From the NCBI GenBank assembly GCA_965223355.1, contig CBDCWE010000003.1, positions 1,426,001 through 1,490,000 of the forward strand: a stretch of 64,000 nucleotides of DNA, read 5' to 3'. This DNA is from Tectiglobus sp965223355. Its GTDB lineage: Bacteria > Pseudomonadota > Alphaproteobacteria > Rhizobiales > Hyphomicrobiaceae. The translations under genes and the position numbers were made by a program. Shown here piece by piece: positions 49,891-59,010 of the stretch (positions are counted from its first letter, which is position 1; every line of letters starts with the position of its first letter). The notes under the pieces are model-generated. The model ran no database searches and had not been told where the DNA came from. It saw only the letters and a list, made by a program, of their open reading frames with translations.

Positions 49891-50826
49891 ATGCCGCGCG
49901 TCGGAATTGTCGGCTGCGGGCTCATTGGACGTGCGTGGTCCAATGTGTTTGCGAGAGCGGGCTGGGATGTCACCTTGTATGATGCAGACGCGACCACCCG
50001 CGCGCAGGCACCGGACCTTATTCGCACCTCCCTCTACGATCTTGCCGACCACGGCCTGGTCGATGATGCCGCCGCCGCCGCCGCGCGGGTGACGGTCGCG
50101 GATACACTTGAAGGTGCCGTCAGCGACGCCGAACTGGTACAGGAATCCGGCCCCGAACGGGTCGACGCCAAGATCGAGATCTATCGGGCCCTCGATGCCG
50201 CCGCGCCGAAGGAGGCGATCCTTGCATCATCATCGTCGGCGATCGTCGCCTCGCGCTTTACCGAACACCTTGCCGGGCGCGAACGCTGCCTGATCGCCCA
50301 CCCGGTCAACCCGCCCCACGTCGTGCCGATCGTTGAACTGTGCGGTGCGCCGTGGACGTCACCCGACATCATCAAGCGCGCCCGTGAGATCTATGACGCT
50401 ATTGGCCAGGTGCCGGTCGAGGTCAAAAAGGAGATCGACGGTTTCATCTTGAACCGCATGCAGGCGGTGCTGCTGTCGGAAGCCTTCCGCCTGGTCGGTG
50501 AAGGATATTGTTCGGCAGAAGACCTTGACAAGACCATCGCCCACGGCCTTGGTTTGCGCTGGTCGTTCATGGGGCCGTTCGAGACCATCGAGCTCAACGC
50601 CCCGGGCGGTATTGGCGATTATTGCACGCGCTATGGAGCGACGCTTTACAACCTGTCCAGCGAAGAGGTCACGGAGGAGCTCTGGGCGAAGGCCAACATT
50701 GACCGCGTCGTGTCCGACTGGGGCCGCGAGCCGACGCCCGATGAAATCCTCAAGAAGAGCCGCTGGCGCGATGATCGCCTCGCAGCACTGATCGCCCACA
50801 AGCGCGCGCACAAGAGCCATGAATAG
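49891..50826 (+). CDS. 3-hydroxyacyl-CoA dehydrogenase family protein (L-carnitine 3-dehydrogenase-like)
   Basis: 311 residues. VGIVGCGLIGRAWSNVFARAGWDVTLYDAD is the NAD-binding Rossmann loop; SSSSAIVASRFTEHLAGRERCLIAHPVNPPHVVPIVELCG contains the conserved catalytic His; GFILNRMQAVLLSEAFRLVGEGYCS and the C-terminal domain LGLRWSFMGPFETIELNAPGG follow. This plan is that of lambda-crystallin/L-gulonate 3-dehydrogenase and of carnitine 3-dehydrogenase. The neighbour 150 bases downstream is a BKACE enzyme; carnitine degradation uses exactly this order (oxidise 3-hydroxy to 3-keto, then cleave with acetyl-CoA). GAGGAGG precedes the ATG. Confidence 0.85.
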   Translation: MPRVGIVGCGLIGRAWSNVFARAGWDVTLYDADATTRAQAPDLIRTSLYDLADHGLVDDAAAAAARVTVADTLEGAVSDAELVQESGPERVDAKIEIYRALDAAAPKEAILASSSSAIVASRFTEHLAGRERCLIAHPVNPPHVVPIVELCGAPWTSPDIIKRAREIYDAIGQVPVEVKKEIDGFILNRMQAVLLSEAFRLVGEGYCSAEDLDKTIAHGLGLRWSFMGPFETIELNAPGGIGDYCTRYGATLYNLSSEEVTEELWAKANIDRVVSDWGREPTPDEILKKSRWRDDRLAALIAHKRAHKSHE

Positions 50827-50976
50827 TTGGCGATCGCGTCGGCCCGGACCGGTGTTGCGCTCGTGGTGTTGGACTCGTATTGCCAACTCTATAGGGCAAA
50901 ATCGACACCGGCGGTCAATCCGCAAGTCCTGATCACCCGAGCTCTCGATCGCTTATCGCACCCAGGAGTAGCACCA

Positions 50977-51909
50977 ATGGCAGCATCCGACAAAGTCATC
51001 ATTACCTGCGCCGTCACCGGTTCCATTCATACGCCGACGATGTCGCCGCATTTGCCGATCACGGCCGAAGAAATCGCCGACGCCGCCATCGGCGCGTCCG
51101 AAGCCGGCGCCGCCATCGTCCATCTGCATGCCAGGGATCCGGAAACCGGCCAGCCGGACCAATCGATGGCAGCGTTCTCACCGTTCCTGAAGGTCATCAA
51201 GCAGCGTTCGCCGTGCGTGATCAACATCACCACCGGCGGTGCCATGACGATGACCGTGGCGGAACGCACACTGCCCGCCACCAAGTTCAAGCCGGAAGTC
51301 GCCTCCCTCAACATGGGCACCATGAACTTCGGCCTCTATCCGATGCTCAACCGCTTCAAGGAGTTCAAGTTCGACTGGGAGCGGCCCTACCTCGAAGGCT
51401 CGAAAGCCGGCTTCTTCAAGAACACCTTTGCCGACATCGAGTATATCCTGACCGAATGCGCCGAGAACGGCACGCGCTTTGAGGTTGAGTGTTATGATAT
51501 CGGCCATCTCTACACGCTGGCCCACATGGCCGACCGTGACATCATCAAGCCGCCGTTCTTCGTCCAGTCCGTGTTCGGCATCCTCGGCGGCATTGGCACG
51601 CACGAGGAAGACGTCGCCCACATGAAGCGCACCGCCGACCGCCTGTTCGGCGATCAGTATCGCTGGTCGGTGCTGGCCGCCGGCCGCCATCAAATGCGCA
51701 TCGCAGCTCTGTCGGCCGCCATGGGCGGCAACGTTCGCGTCGGCATGGAGGATTCGCTCTGGGCCGGTCCCGGCAAGCTGGCTGCAAGCAATGCTGAACA
51801 GGTTCGCATGGTCCGTCAGATCATCGAAGGCCTTGGCCGTGAGATTGCGAGCCCCGACGAAGCTCGCGAGATCCTGCACTTGAAGGGCGGCGATCAGGTC
51901 GGCTTCTGA
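50977..51909 (+). CDS. BKACE family beta-keto acid cleavage enzyme (DUF849)
   Basis: 310 residues from the ATG at 50977, behind AGGAG. DKVIITCAVTGSIHTPTMSP is the start of the family; AAIVHLHARDPETGQPDQ carries the Zn-binding His pair; GTMNFGLYPMLNRF, EVECYDIGHLYTLAHMADRD, FVQSVFGILGGIG and VGMEDSLWAGPGKLA (Glu and conserved loop) complete it. BKACE enzymes exchange a beta-keto acid with acetyl-CoA to give acetoacetate plus a new acyl-CoA. With the preceding dehydrogenase the likely substrate is a 3-keto acid such as 3-dehydrocarnitine; this is inference from order. No betainyl-CoA thioesterase is adjacent. Confidence 0.9.
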   Translation: MAASDKVIITCAVTGSIHTPTMSPHLPITAEEIADAAIGASEAGAAIVHLHARDPETGQPDQSMAAFSPFLKVIKQRSPCVINITTGGAMTMTVAERTLPATKFKPEVASLNMGTMNFGLYPMLNRFKEFKFDWERPYLEGSKAGFFKNTFADIEYILTECAENGTRFEVECYDIGHLYTLAHMADRDIIKPPFFVQSVFGILGGIGTHEEDVAHMKRTADRLFGDQYRWSVLAAGRHQMRIAALSAAMGGNVRVGMEDSLWAGPGKLAASNAEQVRMVRQIIEGLGREIASPDEAREILHLKGGDQVGF

Positions 51910-52074
51910 CTGTGCCAACACGGCGAGCAGGTTCGAAGGCAAACACGAGCGTCTCCTCGGGGTTTGCCTGCCGGCACCCGCAACCGGGCACGAGCGCGGG
52001 CGCGGCATGGTTCGCGTTTACGAGCTTCGTCTGGTAGACAACAAAACGTCGCGTGGGTTCGAATTCGTCCCGGC

Positions 52075-53016
52075 TTAGAGATCTATGGCATCTGGTCGGG
52101 CATCGTCCGGGCGATTTCGCGTCGGTCGCTGCGATGCCGGCACGCGGGTTCGTGGCGCCGTCGCCAGGGAACGCGAGGGGAGGCTTTCGATCTGGTGCAG
52201 TGAGCGCACGTCGATATAGGGGCCGCCGCGCCACGTGATCCAGCCTCTGATCCGGACCGCCTTTCCCTGCAACGTGGCCAGCGCTCGACCGCCCTGCGCG
52301 GCGCGTTTCACCAGCCTGCTTGGCAAACCCGCCGTGAAATCGCGGCGGTGGTTTTTGCCGAAGTTGATGTAGGCGCGCGTGCGGCGAACCGAAACGCCCT
52401 GCACGATACCTTCGACGATCTGGAAGCTGCTGCGATACTTGAGGATCTCACGCGGGCGGTCGGCGCGGCGCAGCTGATAGGCAGCATGCCGCCACAGGCC
52501 AAGTTTCGCTGCGCGCGCACGCGCTTCGAGCCGCAACAGACTGGCCGCGCATTGGTCCGGAATGCCGGTGACGTCGACACGGGCCTGGCCGATACCGACG
52601 AGGTAGGCCTGCAGCCACACCGATCTGCCGTTGATGTCGCGGAACGCCTGGGCGCGTCGCCGGCCATAACGGTCACGATATTTTGTTGGCGCCGCCAGCG
52701 CCACTGATTGGCCGACAACCAGGTCCGTGAACTTGCGAGCAGCCGCCAACGCCGGCGGCCAAGCAGGCAGGGCGTCGTTGGCGTCAAGTGCGCTCGGCAG
52801 CAGCGCGCCGGCCAGGACGACCTCGGTGCCGTCATCCAGGCCAAGGGCATTGGGGCCGGTGATTTTGGTCACGGTTCTGGTCAGCTCCGGTTGCAGCTCG
52901 CAACCTGGCTTGGACCGTAAATCGCGGCCATTGCGCTCGGCAACGAGCGGGGTGGCGAGCATCATCGAAACTGCTATGACTGCCGCAGCACCGGCGCTTG
53001 TCTTGACGCTCAACAC
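52075..53016 (-). CDS. Thermonuclease (SNase) family protein with signal peptide
   Basis: About 313 residues from a GTG at 53016, beginning with a signal sequence (SAGAAAVIAVSMMLATPLVA). The SNase-like domain spans roughly 45-160: DDGTEVVLAGALLP, LVVGQSVALAAPTKYRDRYGRRRAQAF, SVWLQAYLVGIGQARVD, and EARARAAKLGLW. An OB-like region (GKAVRIRGWITWRGGPYIDV) ends the protein, followed by a low-complexity basic tail. SNase-fold enzymes cleave nucleic acids; the usual catalytic Arg-Glu-Arg set is not obvious, so it may only bind. The frame is open to 53100; the start is uncertain. It is divergent from the RND adaptor. Confidence 0.72.
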   Translation of the reverse strand: MLSVKTSAGAAAVIAVSMMLATPLVAERNGRDLRSKPGCELQPELTRTVTKITGPNALGLDDGTEVVLAGALLPSALDANDALPAWPPALAAARKFTDLVVGQSVALAAPTKYRDRYGRRRAQAFRDINGRSVWLQAYLVGIGQARVDVTGIPDQCAASLLRLEARARAAKLGLWRHAAYQLRRADRPREILKYRSSFQIVEGIVQGVSVRRTRAYINFGKNHRRDFTAGLPSRLVKRAAQGGRALATLQGKAVRIRGWITWRGGPYIDVRSLHQIESLPSRSLATAPRTRVPASQRPTRNRPDDARPDAIDL

Positions 53017-53118
53017 GTTGCCGTTCAGCGCCGACAATCCGTCAATCCTGCACCATCGGTCCAGGCACCACGGCCGGTCCATGGTTACGCGAGACTTCAC
53101 AATACCGGACCTGATTTC

Positions 53119-54495
53119 ATGTCATCAAATTCAATGCTCAGTAAGCTTCTCATAATTCCGCCAATTGCGATAGGGGCCGGGCTGTTGTGGTATGCAGGTG
53201 CGAGCCGCCCGCCGCCGGAACAGGCGCCGGTTCAAGAGCGGGCAACCAGCGTGCGGGTGCTGACGTTGGCCGCACAGGATGTCGAGCCGGCGCTGAGCGG
53301 GTTTGGCGCGGTGAAGCCGGAGAACGTGTGGACCGGGATCGCGCAGGTCAGCGGCCGAATAGCGTATCTGAACCCGGCATTTCGGCGCGGTGCGGCGCTC
53401 GACCAAGGCACGGAACTGGTGCGCATTTCACCAGTGGACTACCAGTTGGCGGTGGCCGAAGCGCAAGCCCAGATCCGCTCCGCGGAATCGAAGTTGGCCG
53501 AATTGGTCCTGAGCGAGCAGAACACATCCGAACTCCTCAAAATCGAACAGCAGTCACTGGCGCTCAAGCAGAAGTCGGTCGACGCCAAGCGCGCACTGTT
53601 GCAGCGCGGCAACATAGCGCAACTCAGTTTCGATGCCGAAATGCGCGATCTTCTGAGCCAGAAGAAGCGCGTTCAGGATCTCAACAACACGCTGCGCCTG
53701 ATGCCCGCACAACGCGCAGTGCAGCAAGAACAGATCCGGGTCAACCGGGCCAAGCTGGAGACCGCCAAACTCAATCTCGGGAGAACATCGATCAAGCTGC
53801 CGTTCGCGGCACGCATCGCCTCCGTCGATGTCGAGGTTTCACAGTTCCTGCAAACCGGCGCAAAGATCGGCACCGCCGACGGCATTGCGACGGCCGAGAT
53901 CGTTGCCCAATATCCGCTTGATCATCTGCGCGCGTTCGTCGATGCGCTGAAGGAGGAGTTCAAACCCGAGGAACGGAATTGGAAGCACAACCGCGATTTC
54001 GCCGAAGCGATCGGTATGTATGCCGTCGTCAAACTGCGTTCGGATCAAGGTGACACCATCTGGCGCGGACGGGTCGTTCGCTCCAACGATGCTCTCAACG
54101 AACAGACACGGACCGTCGGTCTGATCGTGCTTGTCGACAAGCCTTATGCAAACGCCAAACCGGGCGAGCGGCCACCTTTGGTCAAGGGCATGTTCGTCGA
54201 GGTCGTGCTCCGCGCAAAGCCGTTGAAGTCGAAGTTGGTGGTGCCGCAGTCGGCGATCCACGATGGTCGGGTCTACGTGCTGGGCGCGGGCAATCGCCTC
54301 GTCATCAAGGACGTCACGGTCGGTTACAGCCGGGATGACTTTGCGACCGTTCGCGACGGCCTCATTGCCGGTGATCGCATCGTCGTGACCGATCTGATTG
54401 CGGCCCAGCCCGGCATGTTGCTTGCCCCGGTCGAAGACGACGCGCTCAAAGTTGTGCTGGCCGGGCGTGCCGCCGAGAAGGAGCGCGTCAGGTGA
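53119..54495 (+). CDS. RND efflux pump periplasmic adaptor subunit
   Basis: 458 residues. N-terminal membrane anchor (LLIIPPIAIGAGLLWYAGA), then the barrel-sandwich lipoyl-like domain (GFGAVKPENVWTGIAQVSGRIAYLNPAFRRGAALDQGTEL), a long coiled-coil hairpin (about 105-215: LAVAEAQAQIRSAESKLAEL to RVNRAKLETAKLNLGRTSIK) and the beta-barrel plus membrane-proximal domains (TVGLIVLVDKPYANAKPGER, SKLVVPQSAIHDGRVYVLG). It bridges the inner-membrane pump and an outer-membrane channel (none nearby). The stop overlaps the GTG start of the pump gene (GTGA). Confidence 0.9.
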   Translation: MSSNSMLSKLLIIPPIAIGAGLLWYAGASRPPPEQAPVQERATSVRVLTLAAQDVEPALSGFGAVKPENVWTGIAQVSGRIAYLNPAFRRGAALDQGTELVRISPVDYQLAVAEAQAQIRSAESKLAELVLSEQNTSELLKIEQQSLALKQKSVDAKRALLQRGNIAQLSFDAEMRDLLSQKKRVQDLNNTLRLMPAQRAVQQEQIRVNRAKLETAKLNLGRTSIKLPFAARIASVDVEVSQFLQTGAKIGTADGIATAEIVAQYPLDHLRAFVDALKEEFKPEERNWKHNRDFAEAIGMYAVVKLRSDQGDTIWRGRVVRSNDALNEQTRTVGLIVLVDKPYANAKPGERPPLVKGMFVEVVLRAKPLKSKLVVPQSAIHDGRVYVLGAGNRLVIKDVTVGYSRDDFATVRDGLIAGDRIVVTDLIAAQPGMLLAPVEDDALKVVLAGRAAEKERVR

Positions 54496-57400
54496 TCGCC
54501 TTTTTTGCCCGTCATCCGACGGCCGCCAATCTGCTCATGGTCGCGTTCCTGGTGTTGGGCTTGTTCACGGCCCCCAATCTGCGTCGTGACACCTTTCCGC
54601 GTATTCAACCGACGAAAGTGCAGGTCAGTGTCGCCTATCCAGGAGCACGCGCGGAAGACGTTGAGGAGGCGATTTGCCGTCGCATCGAGGATGCCATCGA
54701 TGCCGTCAATCAGGTCGCCAAGGTCGCATGTGAAGCGCGCGAAGGATTGGCGCAGGCGACGATCGAAATGGAGGAGGGCGGCAACCTCGACCGTTTTGCG
54801 GCCGATATCAAGAGCGAAGTGGACGCCATAACGGAATTTCCTGATCGCGCGGAAGACCCGATTATCAAACAGTTGGGCATGACCGATTTCGTCGCAGCCG
54901 TCGCCATCACGGGCTTCAAGTCGGCGCGCGATCTCAAGGCCTTTGCGGAAGCGCTGAAAGCGCGCATGCTGCAGCAGCCGGGCATTGCCAAAGTCGAGAT
55001 CGAGGGCTTTTCCGACCATCAGATCCGCATCGAGGTTGCGGCCAGCGCGCTGCGCCAGCTCGGCATGAGCGTTGCCGATGTTGCCGCCAAGGTCCAGCGC
55101 CAGAGCCTTGATCTGCCGGCCGGTTCACTAACCACCAATGAGCGCGACGTGCTGGTGCGCTTTGCCGATGAACGCAAACAGGCCGCGGCGTTTCGCGACA
55201 TTATCATCGCGTCGGCGCCGGACGGCGGCCAGATCCGCCTCGCGGATATTGCCAAGATCACCGACCGCTTTGAACTCGACGAGGCCAAGACCCTGTTCAA
55301 TGGCAAGCGTGCCGCAATTTTGAGGGTTTCAAAGTCGCTCAAGCAAGACAAACTGCGCGCCATGGATGCGCTCCAGGCATTCTTGAAGGCGGAGCAAAAA
55401 CGTCTGCCGGTCGGCATTGCCCTGGCCGTGACCAACGATGGTTCATCGATCGTGCGCGATCGCTTGAAGCTTCTCACCGACAACAGCGTGCAAGGTCTTG
55501 CCTTGGTGCTGTTGTCGATGTGGCTGTTCTTCGGGTTGCGCTATTCGTTCTGGGTGGCGATGGGATTGCCGGTGTCGTTCGCCGGCGGTTTTGCCGTGAT
55601 GTTCATCATCGACTATTCGATCAACATGTTGACGATGGTCGGCCTGTTGATAGCGATCGGCATCTTGATGGACGATGCCATTGTCGTGTCAGAAAACGTC
55701 GCAGCACATCGCCAGCGCGGCAAGTCCAACCTGCAGGCCGCTATCGATGGGACACGCGAAGTCGTTCCTAGCATCATGGCGTCGTTCGTTACGACCGCAT
55801 GCATCTTTGGTTCGCTGGCCTTCATCAAGGGCGATATCGGTCAGGTGCTGAGGGTCATTCCGGTCGTGATGCTGGTGGTCCTGACCGTCAGCCTCGTGGA
55901 AGCGTTTCTCATTCTGCCGAACCATCTTTCGCATGCCATGGGCAGCGGCGGCGCGGGACGGGTCCAGGCGTGGGTCGGGCGCCGGCTCGACGGTTTGAGG
56001 GACGTGGTCGGCCGGGTCGTGGCGTGGTGCGTCGCTTGGCGCTACCTGACGATCGGTACCGCTATTGCCGTGTTCCTTGCCAGCGTCAGTCTGATGGCCG
56101 GCGGGCTGATCAAATTCGTCGCCTTCCCCGAGATCGACGGCGACACGCTCGAAGCGCGCGTATTGTTGCCACAAGGCACGCCGCTTGAACGCACGGAAGC
56201 CGTTGTCGATCGCGTGTCGAATGCGATCAAGACGATTGGTGAACGGTTGACACCGCAACAGCCTGACGGGCAGGCGCTGGTTAAGGCGATCACCATCGAG
56301 TTCAACAACAATGCCGATGCGTTCGAGACCGGGCCGCATGTCGCAACGGTGCGTGCGGACTTATTGAGTGCCGAGGTGCGCACCAAAACGTCGGATGACA
56401 TATTGGGGCTGTGGCGCAAAGAGGTCGCAAGCCTGCCGGATGTGCTCAATCTCAAGTTCACAACGCCGACTATCGGCCCCGGCGGCCGGCCGATCGACAT
56501 TCAGCTCAAAGGACCGGATCTCAACGCGTTGAAAGCGGCCGCCCGGGATCTCGTCAACTGGCTGAAACGCTATCGGGGAGCCGTCGACATCTCCGATGAT
56601 CTGCGCCCGGGCAAACCCGAGGTCGGCGTCAAGCTCAAGCGGGAAGCAACCAATCTCGGTCTCGATGCCAAGACAATCGCGGATCAGTTGCGATCAGCCT
56701 ATTTCGGAACCACGGTGAGCGAGATCCAGCGCGGGCCTCAGTCGATCGAGATCGACGTGCGCTTGCGCAAGCAAGATCGCAACAGCGTTTCCGATCTCAG
56801 ACAGTTTGAGGTGACGGATGGTCAGGGCGCCAAGATCCCGATCACCGCAGTTGCCCGTTTGGAAGAGCAGCGCGGCTTCGCGCGCATCAATCGCGTCAAC
56901 GGCATCAGGACGGTAACGGTGCAGGGTGATGTCGATACCCGGATCGGCAACGCATCGGCGATTGTCAACGATACGATCAAGCGGTTCGTGCCGGAGCTGG
57001 AACGGAAATATCCGTCCGTTCGCGTCGCGCTCGAAGGACAAAACAAGGAAACGCAGGTCACGCAGCAATCGATGGCGGCGGGCTTTATGCTGGGATTAAT
57101 CGGCGTCTACTTGCTATTGGCGTTCCAGTTTGGCAGCTACATCGAGCCGATCGTCGTGATGATCGCCATTCCTCTGGCGTTGATCGGAACGATCCTCGGC
57201 CATCTGGCAATGGGCCTCGACATTTCAATGCCGTCGATGCTCGGCTTCGTGTCGTTAGCGGGGGTGGTGGTCAACAATTCGATATTGCTGGTCAACTTCG
57301 CCAAGACCCATCACGAAAACGGTCTGGCGCTCGATCAAGCCGTGGTACAGGCCAGTCGGGCCCGGTTTCGGGCAATCCTGTTGACAACCACGACGACGGT

Positions 57401-57611
57401 TGCAGGCCTGTTTCCAATTCTGATTGAGACCAGTTTGCAGGCGCAAGTACTGATTCCGCTGGTGACCAGTCTGGCGTTCGGGCTGCTCGCCTCGACGGTG
57501 CTCATATTGTTTGTCGTGCCGTCGCTTTACATGGCGTTCGACGACATCGGGCTGACGACCGTTGCACGCGACCGAGCCAGCGGTGAAGCGGCCGCGCAGC
57601 CGGCGCAGTGA
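54492..57611 (+). CDS. RND family efflux permease (AcrB/MexF-type or heavier HAE subfamily)
   Basis: 1039 residues, about 12 membrane helices with two large periplasmic loops. N-terminus MIAFFARHPTAANLLMVAFL, YPGARAEDVEEAICRRIEDA is the first porter-domain motif, MDDAIVVSENVAAHRQRG in helix 4 holds the paired Asp of the proton relay, and the second half repeats the plan (LGFVSLAGVVVNNSILLVNF, ILLTTTTTVAGLFPI). It exports hydrophobic compounds using the proton gradient. GTG start overlaps the adaptor stop by 4 bases. Subfamily and substrates are not clear; the loop sequence is not closest to classical AcrB. Confidence 0.92.
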   Translation: MIAFFARHPTAANLLMVAFLVLGLFTAPNLRRDTFPRIQPTKVQVSVAYPGARAEDVEEAICRRIEDAIDAVNQVAKVACEAREGLAQATIEMEEGGNLDRFAADIKSEVDAITEFPDRAEDPIIKQLGMTDFVAAVAITGFKSARDLKAFAEALKARMLQQPGIAKVEIEGFSDHQIRIEVAASALRQLGMSVADVAAKVQRQSLDLPAGSLTTNERDVLVRFADERKQAAAFRDIIIASAPDGGQIRLADIAKITDRFELDEAKTLFNGKRAAILRVSKSLKQDKLRAMDALQAFLKAEQKRLPVGIALAVTNDGSSIVRDRLKLLTDNSVQGLALVLLSMWLFFGLRYSFWVAMGLPVSFAGGFAVMFIIDYSINMLTMVGLLIAIGILMDDAIVVSENVAAHRQRGKSNLQAAIDGTREVVPSIMASFVTTACIFGSLAFIKGDIGQVLRVIPVVMLVVLTVSLVEAFLILPNHLSHAMGSGGAGRVQAWVGRRLDGLRDVVGRVVAWCVAWRYLTIGTAIAVFLASVSLMAGGLIKFVAFPEIDGDTLEARVLLPQGTPLERTEAVVDRVSNAIKTIGERLTPQQPDGQALVKAITIEFNNNADAFETGPHVATVRADLLSAEVRTKTSDDILGLWRKEVASLPDVLNLKFTTPTIGPGGRPIDIQLKGPDLNALKAAARDLVNWLKRYRGAVDISDDLRPGKPEVGVKLKREATNLGLDAKTIADQLRSAYFGTTVSEIQRGPQSIEIDVRLRKQDRNSVSDLRQFEVTDGQGAKIPITAVARLEEQRGFARINRVNGIRTVTVQGDVDTRIGNASAIVNDTIKRFVPELERKYPSVRVALEGQNKETQVTQQSMAAGFMLGLIGVYLLLAFQFGSYIEPIVVMIAIPLALIGTILGHLAMGLDISMPSMLGFVSLAGVVVNNSILLVNFAKTHHENGLALDQAVVQASRARFRAILLTTTTTVAGLFPILIETSLQAQVLIPLVTSLAFGLLASTVLILFVVPSLYMAFDDIGLTTVARDRASGEAAAQPAQ

Positions 57612-57835
57612 GGCTCTCGATCGGCTCTGCCCGTGGCCACATTGATATGTCGCGCACCGGACGCAGCAGTTGGCGGCAAAAAGCGCCCGGCGCTCAGGGG
57701 TGGGTCCTGGCGGCCCATCGGGTGCGTTGCGCCCAATGCCCGATGGTAAGCATCGCGCGGCACACCGCGCCTGCCCGAGTGAGCCGCCAGGACCCATGAA
57801 GCGGGTCAAGATTTGTGCGGGCTGGTATAAACCAT
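57612..57835 (-). repeat. Family C repeat, copy 3
   Basis: Inverted orientation. Matches: GGCGGCAAAAAGCGCCCGGC, GGTGGGTCCTGGCGGCCCAT, CGATGGTAAGCATCGCGCGG and the end TGCGGGCTGGTAT shared with 24310-24515. A stem pairs CCCATCGGG with CCCGATGG. It fills the gap between the convergent RND pump and YjbQ genes and encodes the last residues and stop codon of the latter. Confidence 0.8.
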
Positions 57836-58252
57836 TTCGCCAATGAAATGCGTAACGAGCGATCTGGTGTGCGGTCGATCGCGGTGTTCGATCAGATAGA
57901 GCGCCTGCCAGGTCCCCAACACCATCCGACCATCCATGACCGGCACCTGCAGCGAGGTCGACGTCAACATGGCGCGGATGTGAGCCGGCATATCGTCCGG
58001 ACCTTCCGTGTTGTGCTGGTAGTCGGCGTCGCGCGGCGCCAGACGGTCAAGCGCGGCCAACAGATCGACCTGGACCGCAGGATCGGCATTTTCCTGGATC
58101 GTCAACGAAGCCGATGTGTGCCTGACAAAAACCGTGAGCAGTCCACGTTCGGCCGCGACCGAGCGCAGCCATTGTGCGACCGGCCGGCTGATGTCAATGA
58201 AACCCGGCCGCCGTGTTTCGAATACCAATTCACTTTGCGCGTGCTGCAGCAT
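57806..58252 (-). CDS. YjbQ family protein (UPF0047, secondary thiamine-phosphate synthase-like)
   Basis: 148 residues from the ATG at 58252 (GGAGAA 8 bases upstream). FVRHTSASLTIQENADPAVQVDLLAALDRL, DYQHNTEGPDDMPAHIRAMLTSTSLQVPV and GTWQALYLIEHRDRPHTRSL are the UPF0047 motifs; some members have thiamine-phosphate synthase side activity. The role is not settled. The family normally ends shortly after the HTRSLVTHFIGE segment. Here the C-terminus YTSPHKS and the TGA are encoded by the end of a family C repeat, so the repeat replaced or extended the native end. Confidence 0.88.
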   Translation of the reverse strand: MLQHAQSELVFETRRPGFIDISRPVAQWLRSVAAERGLLTVFVRHTSASLTIQENADPAVQVDLLAALDRLAPRDADYQHNTEGPDDMPAHIRAMLTSTSLQVPVMDGRMVLGTWQALYLIEHRDRPHTRSLVTHFIGEMVYTSPHKS

Positions 58253-58388
58253 CGCAAAGTTCTCCACGCTTGGTTTTGCGGCTCGAAGTCTATCGCTCAA
58301 TCGGTTCGTTGTGCACGCTTGCAACCGTGATCCGCGCCGGCGGCCGGCGCCCACGCAGGCCCGACCGCGCGGCGCTCAAGTGATCGAT

Positions 58389-58880
58389 TTAAAGCCGCTT
58401 GGTCTCGGGCGGCCCCTGACGTTCCAGGCGCTGCAATCGTTCCTGGAATTTGCGCAACATCCGCTCGAAGTAGTCGAGGGCCTCGTCAACGTCCTTTTCG
58501 CTCGGCAGCTTGAATGAATGTTTGCCGCTGCCTGGCGCCGGCGGGTCCGGCCGCCTGCTGCCGGGCTGCTGGTCGAGGCCGAGCATGCCCTCAAGCTTCG
58601 TGATATCGCCTTTGAGTTCCGCATTTTCCTTTCGAAGTCGCGCAATCTCGTCACGATCAGAAGCGGTGGCACCGTCAACCGGCTTGCAGGACCATTTCGC
58701 CTCTGCCTTCTGGCAATGGGACACGGCCCCGGTCATCGTGTCGAGACGAATGAACCCGCCGTCTGCCGGATGCATCGTATAGCGGCCGGATTTGCCCGCT
58801 TCGCGCGCTGCGACCGGGCCTGACAGTGCAATGATCAACGCGGCCAACGAAAAAGCTGCGTATCCAATTCTAGGTGTCAT
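58389..58880 (-). CDS. Secreted or periplasmic coiled-coil protein
   Basis: 163 residues. Signal peptide (IGYAAFSLAALIIALSGPVAA, likely cleaved after A-x-A), then a short domain with two cysteines (HPADGGFIRLDTMTGAVSHC, WSCKPV), a coiled coil (ASDRDEIARLRKENAELKGD) and an acidic/basic C-terminal helix (DEALDYFERMLRKFQERLQR). Similar short proteins of unknown role are widespread in Hyphomicrobiales. The start codon is ATG at 58880. Confidence 0.75.
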   Translation of the reverse strand: MTPRIGYAAFSLAALIIALSGPVAAREAGKSGRYTMHPADGGFIRLDTMTGAVSHCQKAEAKWSCKPVDGATASDRDEIARLRKENAELKGDITKLEGMLGLDQQPGSRRPDPPAPGSGKHSFKLPSEKDVDEALDYFERMLRKFQERLQRLERQGPPETKRL

Positions 58881-59010
58881 GGACAGTCATCCTCGTTGTC
58901 TTAGGCATGTTCAACAACCCTGAGATGAATATGGGCCCCAATCCACCCAATTACCATCAATACGGCACAGATGCGGCAGCGCGGCAGTGGGATGGTTCGA
59001 TCGCAGGGCA

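Noticed and set aside
52030..52080. A tRNA-like T-loop (GGGTTCGAATTCG near 52053)
   Set aside because: No acceptor stem, D-arm or anticodon stem can be built around it.
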